Origin: a virus
Reading direction: 5' to 3' (one strand)
IMG/VR virus record: IMGVR_UViG_3300023435_000076
Location: 1 to 28,922 of that record
Length of the DNA: 28,922 nucleotides
Below the pieces are notes generated by a model. The model saw nothing but the letters and a program-made list of their open reading frames with translations. It was not told the DNA's origin and did no database searches. Shown one piece after another: positions 7,972 to 15,491 of the stretch (within the stretch, counting starts at the first letter, position 1; each line of letters begins with the position of its first letter). The position numbers and the translations under genes are program-made.

Positions 7972-8805
7972 TTAGTATTCTAGTTCACCACTTTTTAGTT
8001 TGGCTTTGATTTCTGATGCTGTTAGTTTGTCTACGTCTGATTTCTTACTTTCTTGATTGCCGGAGGATCCTTCGATCTTAGCTTTAGCTTTTTTACGCTG
8101 TAGCTTCTGGCCCTTAATGATTCCCTTTTGTTTAGCTTCGTCTGCTGCTTTCTTTGCTATTTCTGTAGCTTTTACACCTTTAGCTGCATAATGTAGAATG
8201 TCTAATAGACGAGGATCGTTATTCATACCATTAGCCTGTATCATGTCTCCATAATGGGTGGCTATCTGAGTCATTACTGGCTCTAGTTCAGCAAATTCAG
8301 GATCTTGCATACGTTGTTCGTATGCTCCTGCAAATTTCTCTGATTGGGCTACATTTCTATCCTTGTCTGTTTCTGATCTAACTATGTTCTTAATAGCTTC
8401 TACAGGGTCTTTCTTTATCTCTTCAGCAAATCTAACTAATCTTTCATTTCTGTCTTCTGGGGATTCTCCCTTGCGGGGTGGGGCTGTTACCGCTGATCTT
8501 AGTTTCTGGATTTCACTACTTTGGGATCCTGTGAATGTTTCTAGTTCTCTGTAGGATTTAAGTAGATCTTCCTGAGTTTTGATCCTTCCTGGTATGATCC
8601 AATCTTCATCTGGAGTTCCCTCATCAGAATCGTTGTCTGAGGCTCCCTCAAGTGTTCCCTCTTCATCAGAGGCACCTTCATCGTCTTGGGATTTCCCTTC
8701 GTCTTCATCGAGTTCATTGTCTAGTTCAAGATCTTCTTCATCGTTTTGATCTTCGTCAATGGCCTCTCTGAGTTCGTCTAGGGACTTGTCCATTTCTTTG
8801 TCCAT
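7972..8805 (-). CDS. Capsid scaffolding protein
   Basis: A 277-residue protein with a very acidic N-terminal third (residues 1-70, long runs of Asp/Glu), a predicted helical middle, and a strongly basic C-terminal region (KGQKLQRKKAKAKIEG, about residues 228-243) ending in a short amphipathic tail. Acidic body plus basic coat-binding C-terminus, location directly before the major capsid gene and lack of conserved enzyme motifs all fit an internal scaffolding protein as in P22-like assembly. AAAAAGGAG ribosome binding site upstream. Confidence 0.75.
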   Translation of the reverse strand: MDKEMDKSLDELREAIDEDQNDEEDLELDNELDEDEGKSQDDEGASDEEGTLEGASDNDSDEGTPDEDWIIPGRIKTQEDLLKSYRELETFTGSQSSEIQKLRSAVTAPPRKGESPEDRNERLVRFAEEIKKDPVEAIKNIVRSETDKDRNVAQSEKFAGAYEQRMQDPEFAELEPVMTQIATHYGDMIQANGMNNDPRLLDILHYAAKGVKATEIAKKAADEAKQKGIIKGQKLQRKKAKAKIEGSSGNQESKKSDVDKLTASEIKAKLKSGELEY

Positions 8806-8827
8806 TTTGTTCTCCTTTTTTCAGTTA

Positions 8828-9127
8828 CTATATATCGTATTCTTTTTTTAATTGTTCATCTTCTAATATGTCTTGCATTTCTTCATATAGTTTTTCTTTA
8901 ATACTTTTTGATGATTTTAGTATCATTATGACACTATCAAATGCTCTATAGCGTTCTTGGTATCTTACTATTTTATTGTAGTCCTTTTCTTGTAGTAATG
9001 CTTGAGTTACTATGTTTTTTACTCTTTCTAATTCACTTAGAAGGATGGGCCATCCATCATGTTGGGTTAGATTGTCTAAGAGGGTATATTTATTGGTTTC
9101 TTGGCTTTTAGATTCTATTTCACTCAT
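8828..9127 (-). CDS. Small helical protein between portal and scaffold (99 aa)
   Basis: Start overlaps the portal stop as ATGA, indicating translational coupling. The sequence is charged and almost entirely helical (ELERVKNIVTQALLQEKDYN, LKSSKSIKEKLYEEMQDILE), suitable for a coiled coil. No family recognised. Small genes at this site in related phages are often assembly factors or internal head proteins; nothing more specific can be said. Confidence 0.65.
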   Translation of the reverse strand: MSEIESKSQETNKYTLLDNLTQHDGWPILLSELERVKNIVTQALLQEKDYNKIVRYQERYRAFDSVIMILKSSKSIKEKLYEEMQDILEDEQLKKEYDI

Positions 9128-10977
9128 TGTTGACCTCCTTTATCACCTTGTACTTGTTCAATGGGTACTACATTTACTGGTTGGCCTTTTTCGTCTAAGA
9201 GGTTACCTTGGCCATCGTCTATTACTGTAGTTGGACCTTCTGGGTTTAGGAATTTGTCTGGGTGTGGGTATCCTTTAAGTTTAAATGATTCTAATAAGAG
9301 TTCTCTGAAGTTTACTGTTCCTGGAACTACTCCTTCTACTTGGGCTATTGTTTGCATTAGGTATGCTAAGTCTTCTGATCTTTCTGCTCTGGTTGCTTTG
9401 ATTGGGGATGATTCTGGTACAAAGTCTACATCTGATAAGAAGGATGTGTTGTCTAGTTCTCTGAATGGGTTACTCTCTGTATCTGATACTCTGTACTCTG
9501 TTTTAGATCCTTCTTCTGTTCCTATAAATTCTCTGTTGTACCAAAGGAGTATCCTGGCCAATGGTTTAATGAATGTGTACTGTAATAGTTTAGCCTTAAT
9601 TACACTTCTTAATTGGCCTCTACTAGCTAAGTAAGATATGCCTGTTGCTGTTCTACCGAAAGCTGCTCCTACGTTAGATACATCTTGTCTTGGGTTTAGT
9701 ATTTCTGTAGTGGATTGGATGTCATAATCTATTCTAGCTAGTTCTTCTACGGAGGCTTGAGAAGCTCCTGAATGTTCTAGTTTCTCTATGGCTTCTTTAT
9801 CATCGCATAGTACTATCTTATCTGGTGCTGTGTATAAATCTCTTAAATTTACACCTGAAGTACGTTCTACTAACCACATTGAGTGTAATGATATATTAGT
9901 TCTATCTAATCTAGCGTTTCTTAGTGCTGTAGATTCACTAATTAGTCCTTTAATGTGATTTAGTTCTCCGTAACCGTAGGATTCACCTTCTACTGGATAG
10001 TTGTATGACATTGTAAAGGGTTTGAATTTATATTTAAAAGGGTTGGGTTCTTTTCTTAGTAGTAGAGCATCATCTTCTCCTGTATGTGCTACTGCTATTA
10101 ATGCTGGTTCTTTACGACCTTTTCCTAGATTGTACATTCCCCACCATTCTATGATTTCCCATTTACCTTGATTTTTCTTATCTAGGTCTTTTCCTTGACC
10201 AAATAGTGCTACTCCTGCTTCTTTAGATACTTCTTTATCCGAATCATTCCTTATTACTGGTTTATTTGATTCTAGTTTGTTATCTTTCTTACCTATCATC
10301 TTTTTAATCTTAGCATGTGCCATCTTGTAGTTATCATTATCTAAGAGTTCTTCTGGGGTTCTATATACCCTATGGGCTACCCAAGGCATCTTTTGTACAT
10401 TGCAATGGTCTACTCCTTTAGGGATTATAAAGGAGAATAAGGAAATGTTATAGAATCTTGGACCATCGAATGTTACTCTATCTTGTATATATTCTTTAGG
10501 TTCTCCTGTTTCCATGTCAAATTCATATTCATCTGGTTCTAGTTCTATTTCTGTTGAATCTTCTTCCCAGTTAATCTTCATTACGGCATTACCTAGTTTT
10601 CCTAGGTTACGGAAGTATTTTCTTGCTTCTGGGTAAAGTTCACCTATTTCTGTTTGCCATTGGGTGAAGTTTGTTATTTCTTCTGATGCTTCTAAGTCTT
10701 CTTTGTTTCTTCCTACGTACTTTATGTAAGGAGCTTCTCCTAATAGAAGTTCTGATAACTGGTCTACGAATGGTTCTATTTGTTGGAAAGCTATGGGTAG
10801 TTCTAGGTTGGCTCTGCCTCTAGGAGTGTTCTTTTTAGCTGCTCCTTTAGCATAGATGTATTCGAAGGTGTTCCACTTCTTATGGAGTGGTTTATAGAAT
10901 TTTCTTGAGCTAGTTAATAGATCATCTACGTATTCTAAACACTCTTTATTCTTTATCTTTTTAGACTTTTTAGCCAT
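9124..10977 (-). CDS. Portal protein (P22-like)
   Basis: A 617-residue protein matching portal proteins of short-tailed phages in size and layout: N-terminal helical, basic segment; an early LPIAFQQIEPFVDQLSELLL motif (about residues 77-98); a beta-rich wing containing WEIIEWWGMYN; a NHIKGLISESTALRNARLDR helix characteristic of P22-type portals; and a C-terminal proline/glycine-rich tail. The portal forms the dodecameric ring through which the terminase packages DNA. It follows terL by 13 bases and has an AGGAATAAAT ribosome binding region. Confidence 0.85.
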   Translation of the reverse strand: MAKKSKKIKNKECLEYVDDLLTSSRKFYKPLHKKWNTFEYIYAKGAAKKNTPRGRANLELPIAFQQIEPFVDQLSELLLGEAPYIKYVGRNKEDLEASEEITNFTQWQTEIGELYPEARKYFRNLGKLGNAVMKINWEEDSTEIELEPDEYEFDMETGEPKEYIQDRVTFDGPRFYNISLFSFIIPKGVDHCNVQKMPWVAHRVYRTPEELLDNDNYKMAHAKIKKMIGKKDNKLESNKPVIRNDSDKEVSKEAGVALFGQGKDLDKKNQGKWEIIEWWGMYNLGKGRKEPALIAVAHTGEDDALLLRKEPNPFKYKFKPFTMSYNYPVEGESYGYGELNHIKGLISESTALRNARLDRTNISLHSMWLVERTSGVNLRDLYTAPDKIVLCDDKEAIEKLEHSGASQASVEELARIDYDIQSTTEILNPRQDVSNVGAAFGRTATGISYLASRGQLRSVIKAKLLQYTFIKPLARILLWYNREFIGTEEGSKTEYRVSDTESNPFRELDNTSFLSDVDFVPESSPIKATRAERSEDLAYLMQTIAQVEGVVPGTVNFRELLLESFKLKGYPHPDKFLNPEGPTTVIDDGQGNLLDEKGQPVNVVPIEQVQGDKGGQQ

Positions 10978-10990
10978 AATTTATTCCTAG

Positions 10991-11695
10991 TTATATTGGA
11001 AATCCTGTTGTGCTGTCGTATTCTCTTTCCATGTTGGTTTGGGATTGTTTATCGTATCTAGTTACTGATCTTAGTACTAGTACTTGTTCCCAGGCTAATG
11101 CTAATGCCATTACTGTATCATCGTTGGCTACGCCTTTGGCTCCTATCTTGCCTGTCTTTTCATCTCTTACGAATGTACTTAGTTCTTTTATTGTTCTTTG
11201 GTCTTTGACTTTCAGTTCACCATCTCTTAGGGCTGCTTTTAAATTGGATATTAACTGGCCTTTATTGTTGCCTGTTCTGTATCCAATGATTTTAGTTTTC
11301 TTTTTAGTGTATTCGTTGTACTCAAACCTTTTATATAGATATGGGTATCTTAATGATGTAGAGTATGTTCCAGCTAGGTTTGTTATTACTGCACTACCTG
11401 TATTGTTACTTTCTATAATTACTCTTGCTTTGTTGTAATAGTAACCTGCTTTATATACTTCTGCTGCATAGTTATCTTCGTCTATTTGGTTGGACCAGAA
11501 GTTAGCTACTACTACTCCTGTATCACAGTCTACTACTTGGGAACATGATGCATCTTTTCCTTTGCCTTCGGCTGTATCCACCCCTATAGCATAGGTATGT
11601 AGTTCTTTAGGTTGTTCCCAGATTCTCCAGCCATGGAAATCTTCATCATCGCCTTTAAATACTCTGGATTCAAATTTTATCTTTAATTTAGGCAT
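10991..11695 (-). CDS. terL: Terminase large subunit, nuclease domain as a separate ORF
   Basis: A 234-residue protein with the RNase H-like TerL nuclease motifs: GVDTAEGKGKDAS with D40 at the metal site, IIESNNTG with E95, and GVANDDTVMALALAW with D192/D193 near the C-terminus. Residues 18-40 (DFHGWRIWEQPK...YAIGVD) match the strand that in ordinary terminases directly follows the linker from the ATPase. The ORF begins inside the last codons of the ATPase ORF, overlapping it by eight bases in the +1 frame. A GGAG lies about 15 bases upstream of the ATG, a long spacing, so coupled re-initiation or programmed frameshifting are both possible. Confidence 0.85.
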   Translation of the reverse strand: MPKLKIKFESRVFKGDDEDFHGWRIWEQPKELHTYAIGVDTAEGKGKDASCSQVVDCDTGVVVANFWSNQIDEDNYAAEVYKAGYYYNKARVIIESNNTGSAVITNLAGTYSTSLRYPYLYKRFEYNEYTKKKTKIIGYRTGNNKGQLISNLKAALRDGELKVKDQRTIKELSTFVRDEKTGKIGAKGVANDDTVMALALAWEQVLVLRSVTRYDKQSQTNMEREYDSTTGFPI

Positions 11696-12722
11696 GGGCT
11701 GTTCTCAAGTCTCCTTTAAATGCTGGATCTGTACTGTTCATCCATAGGTTTCTTACTAGCTCTGCTGAGAATATTGATGATGCTCCTGATAAGAAGCATG
11801 TTACTGGATCTTCTGGGTATTTCTTTAAGAACTCTGCTTCTGAGTCTCCGGCTTCTGATATCTTTAATCTTCTAAATAGTATGTGATCTTCATCTAGGTC
11901 ATTGATCTTCATTAAGTCATCTTCTTTATCTGTAAGTACAAATGTTTTAGGTCTTCTCATACAAGAAATATCTTCTTCTTCTGGATAGATCCACCACCAA
12001 GGAAAGAAGTGTCCTGTGAACATAGCTTTATCTGGGTTCTTTAGGAATGAGTCCCAATACTTAAAAAAGAGTCCTGATGCTCCGTCTGGAGTGGACTCTA
12101 ATACGATGTGGCCTGATAGGGGGACTGATTCTATTGATTCTTGGATTCTCTTTTCTTGGACAAATGCTGCTTCTGCTATATGTAGGAAATCTAAGGTAAG
12201 TCCTTTAGTTTCAGTACATACCATTAGAAGAGAACCTGTTTCTGCTATTAGTAATTCAAAGGCATTATCAATAGAGTTATGTACTGGGTAGAACTCACCC
12301 CAATCTTTTTGGAATTGGTTGAAAGCGTTTTTAGTTATTCTGAAGTACTTTTTAACGTTGGGTAGAACTTCTGCCATGATTGCAGCGTTCATGCCTAGTC
12401 CAAATAAGCATAAATCTAATGCCATTACACAAGATAGTGTCGTAGTACCACCTTGTCTCATTTTTAGGATTGAGTCTCTATGGGTTCTATGGTCGTAATA
12501 ATAGTCTTGCATTTTGTTCATTCTAAATGATACATATCTTGATCTTTGCCCAGGGATTGCCCTTTTAGGTCTTACTTTATAGAGGTTATTTATACGTTCT
12601 TTAGCACCTAATTTTATCATGCCTTTTTCAAAGAAGTCTCTTAAAACTAGAACTGGCTCCTTTTTGGAAGCCATTTCATTTAGTTCTTTTAAGAATTTCT
12701 CGAATTTAGGTGTGTAAGACAA
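11688..12722 (-). CDS. terL: Terminase large subunit, ATPase domain as a separate ORF
   Basis: A 344-residue protein with terminase ATPase motifs: the Walker A-like KMRQGGTTT (residues 87-95), a Walker B/acidic region LDFLHIAEAA (177-186, E184 the likely catalytic glutamate), and motif III LESTPDGASG (208-217). It powers DNA translocation into the head. The start is TTG at 12722, supported by AAGGGG with a six-base spacer; the next ATG lies 16 codons in. The ORF ends in the interdomain linker, so the nuclease domain is missing here and is supplied by the overlapping next ORF. Confidence 0.85.
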   Translation of the reverse strand: MSYTPKFEKFLKELNEMASKKEPVLVLRDFFEKGMIKLGAKERINNLYKVRPKRAIPGQRSRYVSFRMNKMQDYYYDHRTHRDSILKMRQGGTTTLSCVMALDLCLFGLGMNAAIMAEVLPNVKKYFRITKNAFNQFQKDWGEFYPVHNSIDNAFELLIAETGSLLMVCTETKGLTLDFLHIAEAAFVQEKRIQESIESVPLSGHIVLESTPDGASGLFFKYWDSFLKNPDKAMFTGHFFPWWWIYPEEEDISCMRRPKTFVLTDKEDDLMKINDLDEDHILFRRLKISEAGDSEAEFLKKYPEDPVTCFLSGASSIFSAELVRNLWMNSTDPAFKGDLRTAHA

Positions 12723-12741
12723 TATTATCCCCTTATATACA

Positions 12742-12972
12742 TTATATCATACTATCGGGTATATCTTCAATACTTTCTTCATTTATTTCATATATTTGGT
12801 AAGAATGTCCATCTTCTGTTAGATAGTCCATATTTAAGACTTCTTGGGCAATGAACTCATTAGATATGTAGTTATGGTCATAACGTCTATTTATGGCGTT
12901 TATATAGTCTTGGATAGTGATAGGATTATCCTTTCCATTTAGGGACAGATAAATAGTTATTAGTTGTTCCAT
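12742..12972 (-). CDS. Small acidic protein between terS and terL (76 aa)
   Basis: Acidic 76-residue protein (MEQLITIYLSLNGKDNPITI...), no recognised family. It overlaps the 3' end of terS by 47 bases in another frame and ends 19 bases before terL. The ribosome binding site is weak (GAGAGAAAACG). The segment TIQDYINAINRRYDHNYISN could be a small winged-helix or helix-turn-helix fold, but this is speculative. It may modulate the terminase complex, judged by position. Confidence 0.55.
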   Translation of the reverse strand: MEQLITIYLSLNGKDNPITIQDYINAINRRYDHNYISNEFIAQEVLNMDYLTEDGHSYQIYEINEESIEDIPDSMI

Positions 12973-13330
12973 TTCGTTTTCTCTCTGATTCGGTTAAAAA
13001 CTCTGCTAGTTTAAGTATGTATTTACGTGCTTCTGCTCTTACTCGGGGGTCCTCATCCATTAGGTCTAATTCTGCTGTTTGCATGGCTAGTTTCATTAAT
13101 CCAGTATCTTTCATTGTGTCTAGCATGCCATCTTTTAATTCTTTTATTTTAGAATCTACTAAATCTTGGATTAGGGGTTTGGCCATGTTTTGAGTACCTA
13201 TATTTCCAGCGTCTATTTTATTCTTAGCGTCATAAGATACCATAGCTGCTTTAGTAGCATTTCCACCATTTGCTACGTACTCATCTACGAATTTGGATTG
13301 TTTTAAGGTGGGTTTTCTTTTCTTGGTCAT
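12926..13330 (-). CDS. terS: Terminase small subunit
   Basis: A 134-residue protein with the typical small-terminase N-terminal DNA-binding helices: TLKQSKFVDEYVANGGNATKAAM (residues 8-30) followed by KNKIDAGNIGTQNMAKPLIQ, then a helical oligomerisation region (KIKELKDGMLD...) and a basic tail. TerS recognises the packaging site and hands DNA to TerL. It is the first gene of the late operon. No Shine-Dalgarno is visible; a near-consensus promoter ends six bases before the ATG, suggesting a leaderless transcript (see promoter entry). Confidence 0.8.
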   Translation of the reverse strand: MTKKRKPTLKQSKFVDEYVANGGNATKAAMVSYDAKNKIDAGNIGTQNMAKPLIQDLVDSKIKELKDGMLDTMKDTGLMKLAMQTAELDLMDEDPRVRAEARKYILKLAEFLTESERKRNGTTNNYLSVPKWKG

Positions 13331-13336
13331 ATCTAT

Positions 13337-13365
13337 ATTATATCACATATAAGGGGTATTATCAA
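13337..13365 (-). promoter_or_regulatory. Sigma70-like promoter immediately upstream of terS
   Basis: Reading the minus strand, TTGATA (13365-13360), a 17-base spacer and TATAAT (13342-13337) match the sigma70 consensus at 11 of 12 positions with optimal spacing. Only six bases separate the -10 box from the terS ATG, so the predicted transcription start falls on or next to the A of the start codon. In AT-rich DNA chance matches occur, so confidence is moderate. Confidence 0.5.
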
Positions 13366-13393
13366 CATTATTATAGTGGTGCTACAGAATTGT

Positions 13394-13424
13394 AAAAATA
13401 GAAAATAGAAAAATAGAAAAATAT
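13394..13424. repeat. Short A-rich tandem repeat
   Basis: Four imperfect copies of a 7-8 base unit close to AAAAATAG lie head to tail. Regularly spaced A-tracts can bend DNA and are common at origins and terminase recognition sites; they may also act as an upstream element for the terS promoter 30 bases away. Confidence 0.6.
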
Positions 13425-13437
13425 TTAACGGGTATCT

Positions 13438-13470
13438 GTGTGTATGTGCTAGGGGAGGTAGTATACACAC
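13438..13470. repeat. Inverted repeat GTGTGTAT / ATACACAC
   Basis: Perfect eight-base arms (13438-13445 and 13463-13470) flank a 17-base loop containing AGGGGAGG. It could be a protein-binding site (TerS or a regulator) or an RNA hairpin in any transcript crossing the region. Confidence 0.5.
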
Positions 13471-13610
13471 TGTTACACTACACAGAGTGGCCTTGTGGGT
13501 AAGGGGGGGTGGTTAGTATCTATTAGCATGTAATATACTTACTATTAGAGGTATATGCTATTAATACTATATGGTATTATTATAGTATTGTTATATGATA
13601 TACTGTATTA

Positions 13611-13741
13611 TTACCGTAGGTGTATATAGTATGTAATGTTATAATATATACATATGCATATATATACATATATACGCAGAGGTTTTGGGCAATGCAGACC
13701 CCACCCCGCTAATAATGCGCTGTAGCATACACCTACGGCAA
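13611..13741. repeat. Spaced inverted repeat around ACCGTAGGTGTAT
   Basis: TTACCGTAGGTGTAT at 13611-13625 reappears as its reverse complement with one mismatch at 13727-13741. The AGGTGTAT part resembles the half-site GGGTGTA of the palindrome at 17633-17667, so the same regulator might bind both regions. The intervening DNA includes the alternating AT-rich tract and a C-rich ACCCCACCCC segment. Confidence 0.5.
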
Positions 13742-13953
13742 TAAAGGCAATAATAGGTAACATATAGACGTATAGAAGTGTATAGAATGGGTATTTATCC
13801 GATAATTTGTATAATATTCCTTCTAATCTCTTATATAGGGAATGTACCTAATATGCAATAGTAATTGTTAGTGTTTACCTTATATAATCTTTACCGACGG
13901 AGTATCCTATGTTCTATTAATTCTATTAAGTAGGCTAGTAACACCAATACAAT

Positions 13954-13991
13954 TACCTTTCTAAGCCCTCTGAAGGGGTCAAGGTTCTACG
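13954..13991 (-). promoter_or_regulatory. Shared 38-bp element, late-operon copy
   Basis: Read on the minus strand from 13991 to 13954 this matches the copy at 23221-23258 at 29 of 38 positions without gaps. The conserved blocks are GAACCTTGACCCCTT and TTAGAARGGTA separated by eight variable bases. Both copies point toward the downstream genes. It may be a phage-specific promoter (TTGACC as a -35-like core) or an RNA structure, since CCTT near the 5' end can pair with AAGG near the 3' end. Confidence 0.55.
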
Positions 13992-14076
13992 CAATAGTGT
14001 TATCAATAGCTATGCTAGGGTTTTTAATAATAATGGCTTAAATAGGTCTTGTAGGACGTAATTGACTATAACAGGT

Positions 14077-14104
14077 GCTAACCTATAACAATTAATAGGC
14101 TAGC
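14077..14104 (-). repeat. Stem-loop after the minus-strand accessory cluster
   Basis: Arms GCTAACCTAT (14077-14086) and ATAGGCTAGC (14095-14104) pair over ten positions (one G-U in RNA) around an eight-base loop. It starts 29 bases past the stop of the last accessory gene, where a terminator would be expected, but lacks a U-tract on the minus strand. It may be a factor-dependent terminator, an mRNA stabiliser or an operator. Confidence 0.5.
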
Positions 14105-14133
14105 ATTGATAAACTATAATTACTTAACTTCAA

Positions 14134-14313
14134 TTAATGAATAGTATCATCCTTTTGAACATACCTTATCTCAATACCTGCACTTGTAGCCGAATAGGTG
14201 CTAAGTATTTTATATTTGGCCTTTAAAGCATTGGTAAAGGTATCAATGCCTTGCTCTACTACCGTTTCAATAGTTTCGTCCAATATATCATCCACTAATA
14301 CTAGTTGATACAT
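14134..14313 (-). CDS. Small hypothetical protein (59 aa)
   Basis: An ORF beginning MYQLVLVDDILDETIETVVE, preceded by AATGAGGTAAC, the same ribosome-binding cassette used by other genes in this cluster, which supports it strongly despite its size. Acidic helical N-half, strand-like end (GIEIRYVQKDD). No family recognised. The DETI segment is also found in the 59-aa protein at 14860-15039. Likely an early accessory protein and last gene of the cluster. Confidence 0.65.
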   Translation of the reverse strand: MYQLVLVDDILDETIETVVEQGIDTFTNALKAKYKILSTYSATSAGIEIRYVQKDDTIH

Positions 14314-14328
14314 AGTTACCTCATTGGG

Positions 14329-14841
14329 TTATTTATTAAGTTTGTCTTTAACTAATTGCTGTAATATTATCAACCTTTTCCTAATAGCCTCATAAGATAA
14401 TCCATGCTTATCACCAATGGCGCGATAAGATAAATCATTCATATTCCTATCAATATATATCTCATAATCTACACTATCGCCTAATATGATTTTAATTTTA
14501 TCAAGTAACAATTGAACTGTAATATTACTATCTGAATTGTTATGGTGCAAATTGTCTACAAAATCGGCACACCTACTATCACACAATTTATGCTTATAGC
14601 TTGGAATACGTACTAGAGAGCCTGTATTCTCAATCGCTCTGATGATAGATTGTTTTATCCATTGGTACGCATAGGTGCTAAACTTACACTTATTGTTCTC
14701 AATATACTTGCTATTAGCTGTTAGTAGCCCTATGTAGCCCTCTTGACACAAATCCTCGAAGTCTAATCCATTATTAATATACCTTTTAGCTACATACTTG
14801 ACCAATCCCGTATGCTTTTCTATTAGTTTGGCATTATCCAT
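14329..14841 (-). CDS. Sigma-70 family RNA polymerase sigma factor
   Basis: A 170-residue protein with a recognisable sigma region 2: HTGLVKYVAKRY, DFEDLCQEGYIGLLTA (core-binding 2.1-2.2 helix), and KFSTYAYQWIKQSIIRAIEN (2.3-2.4 helix, promoter melting and -10 recognition), ending with the typical VRIP. The C-terminus has a region 4-like helix-turn-helix, LSYRAIGDKHGLSYEAIRKR (about 137-156). Regions 1.1 and 3 are absent or reduced, so it is a small alternative sigma factor. The host RNA polymerase would be redirected to phage promoters. It sits at the boundary before the late operon, fitting a late-gene switch. AAGGGG ribosome binding site. Confidence 0.85.
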   Translation of the reverse strand: MDNAKLIEKHTGLVKYVAKRYINNGLDFEDLCQEGYIGLLTANSKYIENNKCKFSTYAYQWIKQSIIRAIENTGSLVRIPSYKHKLCDSRCADFVDNLHHNNSDSNITVQLLLDKIKIILGDSVDYEIYIDRNMNDLSYRAIGDKHGLSYEAIRKRLIILQQLVKDKLNK

Positions 14842-14859
14842 GTTACACCCCTTCGGTAA

Positions 14860-15039
14860 TTATTCAAGATTATCCATCTGTTCAATATCTCTATAACCCG
14901 TCCTACAATATAAAACCTCATCCAATGTATCTAGACTACATCCTTTCGCATTAGTGATTAACTTTAATTCCTCTTCGGTAGCAATGCCACGTTCGATAAG
15001 TATATCCCACATATCGCTTATAGTTTCGTCAATGGTCAT
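14860..15039 (-). CDS. Small hypothetical protein (59 aa)
   Basis: ORF beginning MTIDETISDMWDILIERGIA with a strong GAGGTAATATT ribosome binding region. Helical and acidic; the pattern TEEELKLITNAKGCSLDTLDEVLYCRTGYRD resembles the short conserved proteins encoded on Gram-negative plasmids and phages, each with a helix-loop-helix arrangement, but no function is known to me. Located between the sigma factor and the NlpC-like gene. Confidence 0.7.
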   Translation of the reverse strand: MTIDETISDMWDILIERGIATEEELKLITNAKGCSLDTLDEVLYCRTGYRDIEQMDNLE

Positions 15040-15062
15040 AATATTACCTCATTAGTTACTTA

Positions 15063-15479
15063 TCATTGCTTTCTTAAAAATATGAATTTATTGCCGTATG
15101 CCGTACATTCATTGATAGGGGTTTCCCATAGTCCAAAACTGCCCCATTTACTAATAACCCTAGTATTTAGCAGGTTCTTATTATCGGTGCTAGATACTAA
15201 AGCATAGTGTAGCAGTATGCTATGGTCAAGAACACATACTAAATCACCTTTTTTTATATCGTTAAGTGTGATTTTATTATAACCCTCTTCCAATAGTTCT
15301 TGTATACTATAATCGCTCCATATCCATTCAATAAGGCAGTCATGTACTGCATAGCTTTCACAATTATATTCCGCATTACTATCTTCATGTAATATATTGC
15401 TTATAGTGCTTTTTGGAGTGTACCTGTTTTCATCATTGTTTATGTATGATGGAGTTTCAATAGTATATGTATAAGTCAT
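15063..15479 (-). CDS. NlpC/P60-like cysteine peptidase fold protein
   Basis: A 138-residue protein with the arrangement of a papain-like NlpC/P60 relative: YNCESYAVHDC with likely nucleophile C40, IKKGDLVCVLD (the strand before the active histidine), HYALVSS with H91, and the SKWGSFGLWE segment (110-119), which is characteristic of the SKWG-containing subgroup (DUF7689-like). The third active-site position, usually another His after SKWG, appears as Glu here, so activity is uncertain. No signal peptide, so it acts in the cytoplasm or needs release by a holin. It lies among accessory genes, not beside the spanins. Confidence 0.55.
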   Translation of the reverse strand: MTYTYTIETPSYINNDENRYTPKSTISNILHEDSNAEYNCESYAVHDCLIEWIWSDYSIQELLEEGYNKITLNDIKKGDLVCVLDHSILLHYALVSSTDNKNLLNTRVISKWGSFGLWETPINECTAYGNKFIFLRKQ

Positions 15480-15491
15480 AATATTACCTCA

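Larger units (their letters stand above)
13331..14133. other. About 800-bp non-coding region upstream of the late operon
   Basis: No supportable gene on either strand. It holds AT-rich tandem repeats (13394-13424), a hairpin (13438-13470), a G-rich tract (GGG at 13497-13499, seven Gs at 13503-13509, GG at 13511-13512), long alternating AT/purine-pyrimidine DNA (13641-13675), a 14-of-15 inverted repeat (13611-13625 with 13727-13741), a 38-bp element shared with the polymerase leader (13954-13991) and a stem-loop (14077-14104). Such density next to terS suggests a packaging site, an origin or a compound promoter region; none is proven. Confidence 0.6.

Noticed and set aside
13497-13512. G-quadruplex as a definite feature
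   Set aside because: Only three runs of at least three Gs (splitting the seven-G run) plus a GG are present, so a stable four-run structure is uncertain; mentioned only as part of the non-coding region.
14007-14027. Possible rho-independent terminator (TAGC/GCTA stem followed by TTTTT)
   Set aside because: The stem is only four pairs and no plus-strand transcript is expected to end here.
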